The position numbers and the translations under genes are program-made. From NCBI GenBank assembly GCA_032158295.1, contig CM063259.1:13239564-13303563 (forward strand): DNA of 64,000 nucleotides, in the 5' to 3' direction. Positions 9,435 through 54,932 of the stretch are shown one piece after another. The stretch comes from Pycnopodia helianthoides. Taxonomy: Eukaryota; Echinodermata; Asteroidea; Forcipulatida; Asteriidae. Position 1 is the stretch's first letter, and every line of letters begins with the position of its first letter. Below the pieces are notes generated by a model, which was not told the DNA's origin, made no database searches, and saw only the letters and a program-made list of their open reading frames with translations.

Positions 9435-12341
9435 TTATGGTTTCTTTCTTTGCACACTTTGCACAGTAATCTGTCCAGTATAATTTGGGGCTTTGGGGCT
9501 CTGCTGAGACGATTGAAATGTCAGCAGTTGTAATGTCATACCTGGTAGTGGGTTGTTCTCATCCAAAGAAAGACTCAAATCTCTAGTGGGGACTTCATCT
9601 TGATTTCTCCCTTCACCTTCCTCGGTGTGTACCTTCTCCATATGAGAAGTCACCTCCCCCGTTTTGATCGGCTCCTTGCTGATCTTGCACTGAGCTGCGG
9701 TCGGCTTCTTACCGACATGCTTCTCCATGATGTGACGCTTCAAGAACTTATAATGCACGGTGCAGTAGCGGCAGACCGTGCACCGGAAGAGCTGCCGCGT
9801 TTCAATGTGAACGCGGCGGTGGTTTCGGAGCTGAGCCTTCGAGTGGTACACCTTCCCGCACAGATCGCACTTTCGGACTCGTTTGCGTCTCATTCCCTGC
9901 CGCAGTTCAGCGTTCATGTAGGCAAGAATCTCGGCACTCTGTTTGGATTTGAGTTGCTTGGCCGAGTGGTCGAGAGTAAACTGAGGTGCACGGGGTTGGA
10001 CGTATGGCGACGAGATAGGATTGCTGGACGAGCCTACTACCGATGTGCTAGCTACCGGACTGGACTCGGCATTGGATGGAGAACACGGCCTCTTGTGGCT
10101 GGGAAAGGGTCCACGCCTACTTGACTCTTTCACAACGTACCTTTGCTCCAAGACTTGGTCGTGCAAGCCTGGACTGACACTCACAGTGCTTGGTTCGAGG
10201 ACTGAGTTTCTACTGTTATTCAACTCGGAGAGCTCCATTTCATCGTCCATATCTACTGTTACCACTTGCTGTACATTAGTGGCGAGACTGGTTTGCTTTC
10301 CATCAGGGAATCTCCGACCTGGACTCTCCTGGGAACAGTTTTGTTTCTTCCTCCCGAAGTTGTCATCGTTTTCCCGCTTCCCTTCAAATCTGCTACCACT
10401 GGACCCACATCCGGGTTGTCCCCGGCAACCGAACTGCCTCTCTTCTTTCTCGTATGGTAGATTAATTTCGCAAACATCGCATTCTTCTAGGTGGGACTGC
10501 AACAGCTTCCTGGCCGCGCAGCACATGAGTTTGCTCAGATCAACTTGCACTGTTAAGGATCCTCTGCCGTATCTCCTCGGGGACGTCTGTCTAGAACCTT
10601 CCTGGACAAAATTCTGATCGTTTTCTGAATGAACCACGGGACTACGCTTTCTATCTTGGAAATCTTTACTAGTTGGGGCGGACACGATACGTTCTTTCAC
10701 TGTTGGACCCTTGTGGTAGTTTTGAAAGTTTACTTGTCGCCGGTTTTCGGAAGATTGTGGTCCCACGATTTTTCTATTTAAAACATTGGAAATGATCGGT
10801 CTTTTGGCCGTTTGTTTGACTGAAGCGGAACCTGCCAATTCAGGGCTTTTGATGGTCTTTTCTTTCGATATTCTCATCGGAGATGAATTCATGATGGGAA
10901 ACTGATTCCGGCGGAAGATTCTCGTTTGTGAGGTTGCGATGTGTGTCTGTTGGGGTAAAACGTCTGGCGTCCGGACTTTACGGCTCGTCTCTGGGGTGTA
11001 TACATTATCTGGGCTTTCTCTGGGGTATGAAAAGGGGCCAGTGTCTCCGACAGATCCACTGCTTCTTGCACTTGGAGTAAACTCCTGCTGTTTGTTTGAG
11101 ACGATGGAAGAAGGAGTCCGGAAACTTTTCTGTCTCCCTTCGAGAACGTCCTCCAGATCTTCCTCACTCTGAATTATCTTCAGGCCGCTGTTTATTGTCT
11201 CTAACGGATGGAAACTGCCGACACTTGAAGACGCAATAGTGGAATTACCTGAATTTTTATTTTGTAGTATCATTGGGCCATCTAAAATATTCTTCAGGGT
11301 TGTATGGCTGGAGCCTTTTCCCTGTTTTCTTTTCATAGCTCCAGTTATTGGTTCTTTATACACGGTCGGCTGGATTGGTGCTTCAGCTTTCTTCGTTGAG
11401 ATTGCAATTTGGGATGAAGCTTGGTGGAGTTGCTGGGCTCCATTGTTCATGGCTCCGCTTTGCGTCTGTTGTGGGATAATCTCACTATTTGAATTGAACT
11501 GAGGGTCTATTACGCTGGTTTGGGATATTTTAGTATTGATGGTAGTTGCAACATTTCCACTCGCGAATATGAACCTACTTCCATCGGCATAATGTCTTGT
11601 TGAGAATTCGGTTGCAGAAGTGGGATTGGTAACTGGTGTAACGTCGACAATATCAGGTTGCTGGCTACTGCTACTGCTGGCACTGTCACACGAGAAGACT
11701 TGAGTTATGTGCGGACTGGGAGGGAGCTCCGATGTGGGATATTGACTCTGATCTCTTCCGATCACCTTCACCGACTCGCCGTCGACGAACACCACGTCTT
11801 GCACGTTGCCGTAGACATTCTCAACGATCGGCAATCCATCATCTATGGTGGGTTGAAGCCCGATGGGGTATGCATTATGCAAAGTGGCACTGGCCTCGAC
11901 AGGATCAGACTTGTGGACTGTTGTGATGTGGCGGAAGAGATTTTGTTTCCTCGCCGAGGCGTACGAGCACGTTCCACACTTGTAGGGTTTCTCTCCAGTG
12001 TGTATACGCATGTGGATGGATAAGTTTGTCGCCGAGGGACAAGTGAAACTGCAGTACCTACACTGAAATGGTCGGCGCCGAATTTTAGGGAAAATTCTGT
12101 TGTTCATCTTCAGTGACCGGTGGAGACTTCTATGAAGTAAGGATTTGCTGAGATCTGGGGATGGCTGGGTGATGTCGCTGCTACTCGCGCTGAAAGAATT
12201 ATTATCCATGTGCTCAGTGGCTGGGTAGTGTGGATGCGATGGAAACTGCTTCAAATCAATGTGTTCTTTTTGTTCACCGTATTTAGTGGTTGGATGGGAG
12301 AATACATCGATGTGGCCATCGTGATCTGGATCATGCTGCAT
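9435..12341 (-). CDS. C2H2 zinc-finger protein, 968 aa
   Basis: A single long exon codes for 968 residues from the first ATG at 12341. The open frame extends 15 codons further but begins at GTG directly after a TGA, so 12341 is preferred unless an upstream exon splices in. Two paired C2H2 fingers sit near the N terminus: Cys94/Cys97/His110/His114 and Cys122/Cys125/His138/His143, with the linker HTGEKPYKC. Two more lie near the C terminus: Cys825/Cys828/His841/His845 and Cys854/Cys857/His870/His875, followed by a degenerate one missing a cysteine. Between them are about 680 Ser/Pro/Gln-rich, probably disordered residues with a CC...H...C..C cluster near 607-625. A DNA-binding regulator is inferred. 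I do not recognise a named ortholog. An internal donor at 9542 may give an alternative C terminus. The start is about 1.3 kb from, and divergent to, glutathione reductase. Confidence 0.9.
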   Translation of the reverse strand: MQHDPDHDGHIDVFSHPTTKYGEQKEHIDLKQFPSHPHYPATEHMDNNSFSASSSDITQPSPDLSKSLLHRSLHRSLKMNNRIFPKIRRRPFQCRYCSFTCPSATNLSIHMRIHTGEKPYKCGTCSYASARKQNLFRHITTVHKSDPVEASATLHNAYPIGLQPTIDDGLPIVENVYGNVQDVVFVDGESVKVIGRDQSQYPTSELPPSPHITQVFSCDSASSSSSQQPDIVDVTPVTNPTSATEFSTRHYADGSRFIFASGNVATTINTKISQTSVIDPQFNSNSEIIPQQTQSGAMNNGAQQLHQASSQIAISTKKAEAPIQPTVYKEPITGAMKRKQGKGSSHTTLKNILDGPMILQNKNSGNSTIASSSVGSFHPLETINSGLKIIQSEEDLEDVLEGRQKSFRTPSSIVSNKQQEFTPSARSSGSVGDTGPFSYPRESPDNVYTPETSRKVRTPDVLPQQTHIATSQTRIFRRNQFPIMNSSPMRISKEKTIKSPELAGSASVKQTAKRPIISNVLNRKIVGPQSSENRRQVNFQNYHKGPTVKERIVSAPTSKDFQDRKRSPVVHSENDQNFVQEGSRQTSPRRYGRGSLTVQVDLSKLMCCAARKLLQSHLEECDVCEINLPYEKEERQFGCRGQPGCGSSGSRFEGKRENDDNFGRKKQNCSQESPGRRFPDGKQTSLATNVQQVVTVDMDDEMELSELNNSRNSVLEPSTVSVSPGLHDQVLEQRYVVKESSRRGPFPSHKRPCSPSNAESSPVASTSVVGSSSNPISSPYVQPRAPQFTLDHSAKQLKSKQSAEILAYMNAELRQGMRRKRVRKCDLCGKVYHSKAQLRNHRRVHIETRQLFRCTVCRYCTVHYKFLKRHIMEKHVGKKPTAAQCKISKEPIKTGEVTSHMEKVHTEEGEGRNQDEVPTRDLSLSLDENNPLPGMTLQLLTFQSSQQSPKAPNYTGQITVQSVQRKKP

Positions 12342-12674
12342 CTTGAGTTGGTTGAGGGCTCTACGACTTTCCGTGTCTCGTATCACTCATAACTGCGATG
12401 CGTTCATCTCAGCGAATGTCTACTTCACCGTTATTTTGCCTGTCAGGAAATGCCATGGAATAAGGTCACGTTGATGGAGTTGGTACAGTCAAACTTCTCA
12501 TGTGTTCTAAAGTAGAAGAAAATATGAAATTATGTAATAAAATTATCATTGGATAATACCTAAATGCTGCTACATAAACACCAATACATCAGGAATAATT
12601 AAGAACATAGGATAGCTCAGATGTAACCCAGTCTTGGTGAGTCTGTACTAACTTAAACAATAAAATAAATAATT

Positions 12675-12960
12675 AACTAGTTCTTATATAGCGCATTTTA
12701 CAACAACGTATCAATGCGCTTTACATTAGTGCCCTGGTCATTGGGCCAAAAGCATTCCTGTAATCTTTCTCAGCTCCCTGGGGAGTATACAGCCCCGAGC
12801 TGCCGTTGCGCTCCGAAGGCTTTCTCAAACACAATACCTCCACCCTCGCAGGTACCCATTTATACCCGTGGGTGAAGAGAAGCAATTATAGTAAAGCATC
12901 TTGCTCAAGAACACAAGTGTCACGAATGGGATTCAAACCCAAACCCAATGACTTTAACCA
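12675..12960 (-). repeat. tRNA-headed SINE, minus orientation
   Basis: The complement of the 6655 element: tail TTATATAGCGC at the left, then CTCAGCTCCCTGGGGAGTAT, GGTACCCATTTATACC and a degraded tRNA head at the right. More diverged than the 6655 copy. Confidence 0.85.
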
Positions 12961-13448
12961 ACAGAACTTGAAAACGTGTGGTTTCGCATGATGAATAAAG
13001 CCAATAACAATTGTAAAGCTAACTTTGGAACAACAACTTCAGAATCAGATAGTGATGAACATATATTGAATGTGTCCATGTATGAAACACTGACTTACCA
13101 AACATGACTGAAGTTGCAAAAGAACAAATTTGAAAAATATTTTTCATTTTCACATTTTACACCCAACAGCGCCCTCAGTATACATTGAATATGATTGATA
13201 ATGGCATTATTGCTATGTTTTTTTGTAAGAGAGGCAGATTTCCCGGCTCCAAGCAACGTAAATTACTTGTTTTACTCATCAAAGATGGACAATATCGAAA
13301 GGAAAAAGAGCATTGTTACCTCAAAACACACATCAGTTTGTATCTCGCGTTAACAGTTAAAAATAAAAGGGGAAAATAAGGCAGTTTTACGAACCAAAAT
13401 GTCGCCACTTTCTGAAGTACTTCGATTCCAAGCGATGAGAGCTTTCTG

Positions 13449-13461
13449 TGACCTTTGAACT
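13449..13461 (-). promoter_or_regulatory. DR1-type nuclear receptor site upstream of glutathione reductase
   Basis: The minus strand reads AGTTCAAAGGTCA, two AGKTCA half-sites spaced by one base, the arrangement bound by HNF4 or RXR heterodimers. It lies 166 bp before the first ATG. Function is inferred from sequence alone. Confidence 0.3.
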
Positions 13462-13599
13462 TTCAACCAGGGTCGTATCAGTACAGGCGATTTTGTAGCA
13501 TAAAATCTCCATAGAGCGAGCCCAATGGTTGCTTACTTCATACTTCGCAAACGGCAAGGACGGTTCTTTTTTGGGCTACTTTTAGTTGATCCAGTCTAG

Positions 13600-25785
<12,186 letters not shown>

Positions 25786-25825
25786 ATCCAGTTCATCTTC
25801 TCTAAAATGGAAGTCACAGGATACA

Positions 25826-25831
25826 AATAAA
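25826..25831 (+). terminator. Possible GSR polyadenylation signal
   Basis: AATAAA lies 41 bp after the stop codon, giving a very short 3' UTR. A later site cannot be excluded. Confidence 0.4.
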
Positions 25832-26975
25832 ACATGGTTTGAGGGTGGACAGCTGAATTGGCTCCTCGGTATTGGAAGTTGACAAACTAGTTCCTGAGGC
25901 TTCACCTCGGAATGTAGTTTGTCAACTTCCAATACCAATTGGATACTAATATCGATTGGCCATCCAAAATAAACGATGTTAAAAATTTTTTTTTTAGTAT
26001 ACCTCATACTAGTTCGGCATCTTGGGAAAATGCAGACTAACATCACGTGTGCCGCCTTCTTTTCCGAGTGTGTGTGTAGCAGCGATGTTTGCGCGTGTAC
26101 ACCCGTGCCACAGTTAAACGATTGCTTCATAAAGCACAAGCGTGTAAAGCGCATGAGTATTTACCCTTTGTGGTTTGCCCATGCGATAGTATACGATGAA
26201 TGCATATTTAACCTGTGTGAACCTTCGCTTGGTAAAAAAACAGTATAAAAAAAATAGCTTATGGCACGTGATGGCGAATGGACCAGTGAGAATTTGGCTC
26301 TTGATCATGAATTTGTATGAGGTATGGTAATATGGGCAAATCCATACAGCTCTTCCCACTAATGTTGTTTTGATCGACGTTGCCGACACATACCCTATAG
26401 ACTATTAGGCAACACTTAAATGCCACACACCAAATCCAAACATCAATCCAAACGGCATCAGCTTGTTCTATTTTTGTAGTGGATTTTAGCGTTTGTTGGA
26501 CTTTTGTACGAGCACTCACAGATTGTGATTGCGTAACACAATAGGAGGGGAGGCTTCGTGGATGAGTCTTTTTTATAAGAATCGGTACCAAATTTATGAA
26601 TATTATTCTGAGTAAGATTGACCTCTGACCTCATGTAACCTGAATACGTGTGTTGGCATTATGAAGTCAAGGTGTACTGCAAAAACTACGAGTTTATTTT
26701 AGTATTTTGTTGTAGGCTTTGAGGCCATGGCCCGTCTTTGTTTAATGATTTAGAAATGGGCTTTTGAAATTTCAATAGATATTTAAAATATATAGTAACT
26801 TTACAATTGATATATCTTCATAGAGACTCTGTTATGTTGAGTATTTTTACACTATTAATGTTTTGAAATCAAAATGCAGGGTAGATATATTTTGCGACAT
26901 TCGATTCCAACTTTCTGTTAGTCGGAGTCAGGAAGCAGATCTGCTGTTAGCCATTTAAATATTTTAAATTTGGTT

Positions 26976-27125
26976 TTACCCTAACACTGATGTGTATTTA
27001 GCACTGAATACTCAGGACTTTCCCGAGCTCTGTGAAAAAAAAAATCCACAGGCAAATCACTCAGGTGGGATTCGAACCCATTTAAATATTATGAAACGCT
27101 CCATGCCACAGCCAGGCCTTACCCG
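26976..27125 (-). repeat. tRNA-like SINE remnant
   Basis: Shares TTTGGTTTTACCCT...GATGTGT, CCACAGGCA and the minus-strand B box GGGTTCGAATCCCAC with 38826-39005. Truncated. Confidence 0.55.
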
Positions 27126-28188
27126 CCAAATTATCTTAATTTTCTATCTTATTATAGCTAATTGGTTTGTAAATAATTTTGCTGGTGATTGAATCTTTCT
27201 GGTGATGAAACTAAGGGACCCTCAAACTGAAGCGACCAGCACTGTAAACCCGTAGACCTGTAGATACCTATTAGCTATACAGTGGTATCTCAGTTTGTAA
27301 AATTGGTTTATTCTTCTGAATGATCAATGTAGGTACTTCTTGAATTCGTCTTCTGGCGACTCTGATATATGCTGGAAGTCATCTTTGCCGAAAGGCCGAG
27401 AAGCTATCTTGCCCTGCCTTTCATCTCTGTGTGAACCCTCAATCAAATATTTATGTTGATACGTATTTCATTTCTCTGGCAGATAAAAAGTACAATAATA
27501 ATGCATGTTGGTAAAAACATTAGAGGATACAGCAAGAGCAATTATAAAACAGGGGAAGGAAAGAGGACCAGCTGGAGCCTGAAGGATTTTCCTAAAAGGA
27601 ACAAAGTTCCTGTCTAGGGCGATCTCCTCTCCAGCTGGTCTTTAAAAAAAGAACAACAATAAATTGAAACATAAACTATAAATATATAAACAGCATAAAA
27701 AAAATACAAATCCCCTCAGACCGCAGCATCACTATTATGATTTGGGTTTCAGTCCCTACCTGACTGTGTTTCTCCCATTTGGGGTTTTCCTTCCACATCT
27801 AAAACTTACATCATCTTCTCCACACGGGTATCTTGAGACCGACGTGTCACTGTGCTAGCCTCGTTTCAGGGTCTTTTGGTTTTAATTGAACAGAAACATT
27901 AAAATGAAATGCATCATCTTTTCAGTCAATAGTACTTTGAGAATTGATTAACCTCATAATCATGTGCAAAGGATACTACTGAATTCTTGAACCAAGACTA
28001 GCATTTAGTTAAATTAAAAAATGTTATTTGTGAGTAACACATAATTTTAGTCACAAATGTTTATTACTAATTATCTTGATTGAATATTATTTTTGTACGT
28101 TAATATCAGATAATAAAACAAGATGATATGTTAATCTAAAATTGTAAACGTTATGTATTTGTTTTTTGTTTGTTGTGTCATAATTTAA

Positions 28189-28402
28189 AGGGGCACTGTC
28201 ATCGTAATTACAGTCTGCATGTGGCTGGGCATGGAAACATGAACTCTCACGGAGTTACTTCATGTGCATTTGCTGACCGTCACATCACAAATAAAAGCTT
28301 TAAAGGGCGCCGTCGTTATGATCAGGCGAGGTTGTGAGCAGTAACTGGATGAGATTCAATGTCTGGCCATTGACTCGCTGTGATTATGACGACAGCGCCC
28401 CT
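28189..28402. mobile_element. TTAA-flanked element, AGGGGC(A/G)CTGTC ends
   Basis: TTAA at 28185-28188 and 28403-28406. Termini AGGGGCACTGTCATCGTAAT and the complement of GATTATGACGACAGCGCCCCT. An additional internal TTTAAAGGGCGCCGTCGTTA near 28300 suggests two partly overlapping copies. It may influence the AMMECR1 upstream region. A related palindrome lies at 49692-49893. Confidence 0.7.
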
Positions 28403-28568
28403 TTAAGTTTATGTGATCTTGTTGAAATTTATATTGGAGACATTTCTTAACGTTTTCTTTAATCAATATGCATTCATCTTCTTGATATCGTGGCTATCAC
28501 AGGTTTATATACGACTTTGAAAAAATGCATTCCCTTTAAACTATCTGTAGAGACATTGCCTTTAAGGC

Positions 28569-28576
28569 TGACGTCA
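28569..28576. promoter_or_regulatory. Palindromic CRE (TGACGTCA) upstream of AMMECR1
   Basis: A perfect TGACGTCA lies 175 bp before the ATG, a typical distance for a CREB/ATF promoter site. Binding is inferred. Confidence 0.4.
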
Positions 28577-28750
28577 CTAGCTAAGTTAAGTGACCTTAAA
28601 AAATGAAGGATAACCTCAGCTGATGACACTGGTACTTGGCAGGAATCGCGATGCGTTGGAACCCCACGGGATTAGCGCTGCGCTGGTAATCTGAGTGCGC
28701 TCTGTTGTGGCTAAAAATGCCCGACCTTTAATTTTGTTCTTTGTTTCAAG

Positions 28751-51172
<22,422 letters not shown>

Positions 51173-52240
51173 TGTATGGCAGCCGCAAACGCAAACTCTG
51201 TTGGGAAAGTGGAGCATTGTAAAAGTGTTGCTCGGAACTCTTTTCAGTTTAATCGTTTTTGTTGTTTATTATTTTTACTAGTTGGGTTTTTTTTTCTTCT
51301 CTTTGTTGAGACATTCAATCAGCTGAGTTGACGAATGTCAAATCTTTTTATCACTTTATTTAATGTCGACAGTTTTTTTTTGAAATACTTCACATGAGTG
51401 CAGATGTTCTCACGTGCCTGAAATATGTTTCACGAACGCATTTTTTTTCTTGTGAAAATATTTTCAGTACTTGAAAATATGTTGCAGGTTTCGAGTGTGT
51501 TTTCATGTGGAAACATTTTCAGTGCTTGAAATATGCTACATGAATGAAGGTGTTTTCATGTGAAAAAAAAAGGTTTTTCAAAATTAGATTATTATTTTTT
51601 TTCTTCTTGGTTTTAACGTGTGAGTTTGTTCTTGTTGTTTTTTTATTTGTTACATAATTGGATTGTTTTATATGTATTTATTCCCTCGTCCCAAGTTTGC
51701 GATTGTGGCTGACTACCGTATCTCGAGACCACCCAGGGATTATATGAAAATTATTGAAGAAGACAAAAAAAAAAGCACAATTCCATATATCAGTTTTTTA
51801 TACGGAGTATAAGATAAAATTCATTTTTTGATAAGTTGTGTTGTAGTTGGAGAGATTTCTATCTAGTCTACGAAACAGAGCGTTTTATGGGTAGACGGGG
51901 TTTTTGGATAACTCAGACAAGTCATTGAAATAACAATGTGTGTGTGTTGTACATGTAATGTATAGTCTCGTATGAGATGGGAGTCGACGGCTGGAGGGAA
52001 GACTAACCGGAGACGGAGCGACATAGATTTTTATTCATCTGTAAAATATCGGAGACATTTTGATCATCTGAAGGTTTAAAGAATGTGAGATTCCTTGAGT
52101 TGCTTGAAACAGTAGACTTCTGGAGCAAGTCTCACGCCATTGCTTGTTTATTGTCGCGGCATGGCACTAAAAAGATTGTTTCACCAAGATAGCCTTTTAA
52201 CGACATGCTTGTTTGAAAGCGCAATAATCCTGTATCTTGC
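51173..52240 (+). other. AMMECR1 3' UTR and downstream flank
   Basis: T-rich sequence with iterations of a roughly 60-bp motif (TTTTCATGTG...AAATATG..., 51390-51570). No canonical AATAAA was found within the first kilobase, so the 3' end is undetermined. Confidence 0.4.
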
Positions 52241-52244
52241 TTCA

Positions 52245-52925
52245 ACCTATCTGGGATGTACGCATACAACCCAGCAGGGTCTCTCGTGTGCAAGATGCGA
52301 CCATTGTGTCAAAAATTAAACTGCACCAAATTAACGCCGCATCCTGAATGTACACACAAACCACATTGTGACGAGGTACGACATATTTGCACTGAGCCTC
52401 TCTTGTGTGAGAAACAACGTCATTGCAAACTAAAACTGCACAAATGTTGACTCTATAATCCTTGATGTACGATGTACAAAAATCAGATTGCACCAAGATA
52501 CGACATATTTGCACTGAGCCTTGTGCGAGATACGTTGTTCTTGCAAACTAAAACTGCACAAATGTTGACTCTATAATCCTCGATGTACGATGTACACAAA
52601 TCAGATTGCACCAAGATACGACATAAATGCGCTGAGACTCTCTTGTGCAAGATACAACGTTATTGCAAAATTAAACCTGCACAAATGTCGTATCTGTGTA
52701 TTTCCTTGATATACGATGTACACACAAACAAGATGGCAACCCAGATACGACACATTTGCACTGAGCCATGTGCGAGCTACGATGTTATTGCAAAAATTGA
52801 ACTACGTAAATGTCACATCTATGTATCCTAGATGTACACACAAACAAGATGGCACCAGAAACGACATAATTTGCACGTACGCTTGATGTTATTGCAAAAT
52901 CAAGAAACGTTTTTGCACTGATGCA
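52245..52925 (+). repeat. 118-124-bp minisatellite inside a GTCAGTGCAAAAACGT element
   Basis: About 5.5 units of the type GCACAAATGT...GATGTACGATGTACAC...AGATACGACATATTTGCAC. The array ends in ACGTTTTTGCACTGATGC, the same terminus as the simple elements at 4565 and 60885. Confidence 0.8.
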
Positions 52926-54395
52926 AGTATTATAAAGGTATAGAAAAGTAAAGTAAAATTACCTTAGTGACTACTGCTTTGCCCGAAAATATCAAAGGCT
53001 TCCTATTTTATGCAAATGATGCAATACAAAGTTTTGAGACAGATTTGAGATGCCTCCACAAGTTTGACATTGGAGAGGCCGTTTTTTCTCTATGTATCAC
53101 AGAAAATGTCCACTCCCCTCTGAGAATGCAACGGTTTTGTTTTGCTTGGGGAAATATTAAGGCTGAACTTGAGTTGCGTTCACCGATTCGCTAATAATGA
53201 GTAGCAAATAATGTTTTTTTGGAGTAGCAGCGAAACAATTTTCTGTAGCATTTTGCTACGCTATAAAATGGAAATCACTCACTACTCACAACGTACTAGC
53301 CTTGGTCAAGGGGCGCCGGCCGGACGGATCGGTTTAGTCACATATTGCGCCACTTTAATCGTTAATAATGCCCAAGACTCCAGCGCACTGGTTCTTTTGT
53401 ACACTCAGTTGTTGTGGGGACTTGCTATTGTCGTTCTATTATTCCCTCTTTTTTTTTAAGATTTCCCTTGTGGGGACCCAGTTGAACAAGGAAAACCGTT
53501 GTGGTGACCTTTTGCTCCATTGTGTAAAAGTTCCCACAAAGTGCGTACCCACCCACCTACGCTCACAGTGCATGGATCCATAGCGCATAGACTATAACCG
53601 TAATGTACATTTGCGTACACATGCGTGTCGATGTTGTGTGTACATGACATGTAGTTTGTTGAGAGACTCTGTGCATGGATTGTGTGCGTGGACTATATGA
53701 GTGCTTGCGACTGTGTATTGTCCTTACGGACTCCGTGCGTGAATAACGACTTGGGCAAAAAGGGACAGCGCGCAAGACTGCCTTGATCAGGGCTAAAGAA
53801 GTACCAACATTTCCATCTTTTTTTGAGGTGCAAAATGGAGCAGATCCTTTTTTCTAGCTTTTGTTTAAAGCTTTCTGCGTGGTTGTGTGGGTAAGTGCAA
53901 TTTTTGTATGCCAAGCTTCAAATGTCTTTTTCTCGATGCAAACTCAAACTTGTTGCATTCTTGCATTGTGGACATTTCGGCGTGGACTTTTTTGACAGTG
54001 GCCTCTCCAGAGCAAACTCTTGGTGGCGCTCTTCATTATTGTACCAATTTTGTACCGACATAAAAAAAGGCCCTTAAACAAAAAATGCAATCAGTTGTGA
54101 TTCAGGCAGTACGTTTTTTCTTCTAGTGACAGATGTTGGTTCCATTTTCAAGTGAGTAAATTTTCTTTTAAGAAAGATAAAAAGTATTTAAGTTTTTTAA
54201 ATTGTCAAATTTAGTTCACACTGGTGCATAGAAAAATCAACCATCCACGTGCATAATTAGTCGTACATCATTTCTATTAATCCATATATTTGTCTTTCAT
54301 TGCTTGTAGTTTTGTCGTCAAATTCACTTTGAAACTCTTTTAGTTTGGTGACCTGTCAGGAGATAATACTCAAAAAGTTTGTAGGTTTTTTTTCT
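52926..54395. other. Spacer without recognised genes
   Basis: Contains a Cys-poor short open frame at 52967 and various unassigned repeats. Nothing with recognisable coding or RNA character. Confidence 0.4.
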
Positions 54396-54932
54396 TTTAA
54401 CCCTCCTACTGTTTGACCATTCCAATATCATTCACTGTGGTTTTTAGTGGTAGATAAACTTTGCAAGCCAGCAATATGATATTATGTTGTGAATGCATCT
54501 ACAGTACAGACCTGTGCAAAGTTAGTTCTGTGCACAGGGGTTTCTTTTTTGCGGCCGTGACCAACAACAGTTTCGGTCGTTGCCCAATGGTTAACCAATG
54601 GCCAAGTCAACCCAAACAGTTTTTGGTTACGACCGCGAAAAAGGCACCCCTGCTTGCCAGTCTTGACCCCTTGCACCAACGTCGCGTGCGGCTACTGTCT
54701 GCCACGCTCCCCATTTCGGGATTCAAAATGCTTGTGAAATTACGGTATTTAGCGTGTATCAACGCCGCGTGGGCTAAAACACCGGGGACATCGACTCCCA
54801 AGCTAGACGCAACCAAGACTATTGCGATGATGACGTCTGGTGTATTGGGTTGATACACAACCCGCTCTGTTGAATGGTTTCAAGTGATTGGTCAACTCCG
54901 CCGGAGAGTGTTTCAAAGAGTAGGAGGGTTAA
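54396..54932. mobile_element. TTAACCCTCC element interrupted by another insertion
   Basis: The left half, TTAACCCTCCTACTGTTTGA to AGTTAGTTCTGTGCACAGG, and the right half, CTGTTGAATGGTTTCAAGTG to AGTAGGAGGGTTAA, flank about 320 bp of unrelated sequence (54537-54860). Confidence 0.75.
54537..54860. mobile_element. Insert with a foldback end, nested
   Basis: GGGGTTTCTTTTTTGCGGCC/GACCGCGAAAAAGGCACCCC form an inverted pair (54537-54656). The rest, with GCCACGCTCCCCATTTCGGG, is of unknown origin and gives open frames on both strands without recognised homology. Confidence 0.6.

Larger units (their letters stand above)
25832..28568. other. Spacer between GSR and AMMECR1
   Basis: About 2.7 kb without a recognised gene. 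It contains a short inverted repeat (TGACAAACTAGTTCCTGAGG region, 25873-25938), a tRNA-like SINE remnant at 26976-27125 and a TTAA element at 28189-28402. Short open frames show no family resemblance. Confidence 0.5.

Noticed and set aside
9600..12023. Several plus-strand open frames of 60-198 codons
   Set aside because: All are shadows of the zinc-finger coding exon on the minus strand.
52256..52831. Cys/His/Lys-rich short frames (CTEPLLCEKQRHCKLK...)
   Set aside because: They look like small cysteine-rich peptides, but are translations of the 120-bp minisatellite in several frames, with no signal peptide.
54461..54858. 130-codon plus and 83-codon minus frames
   Set aside because: They overlap on opposite strands inside a nested insertion; neither resembles a known family. 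The insert is noted as a finding instead.
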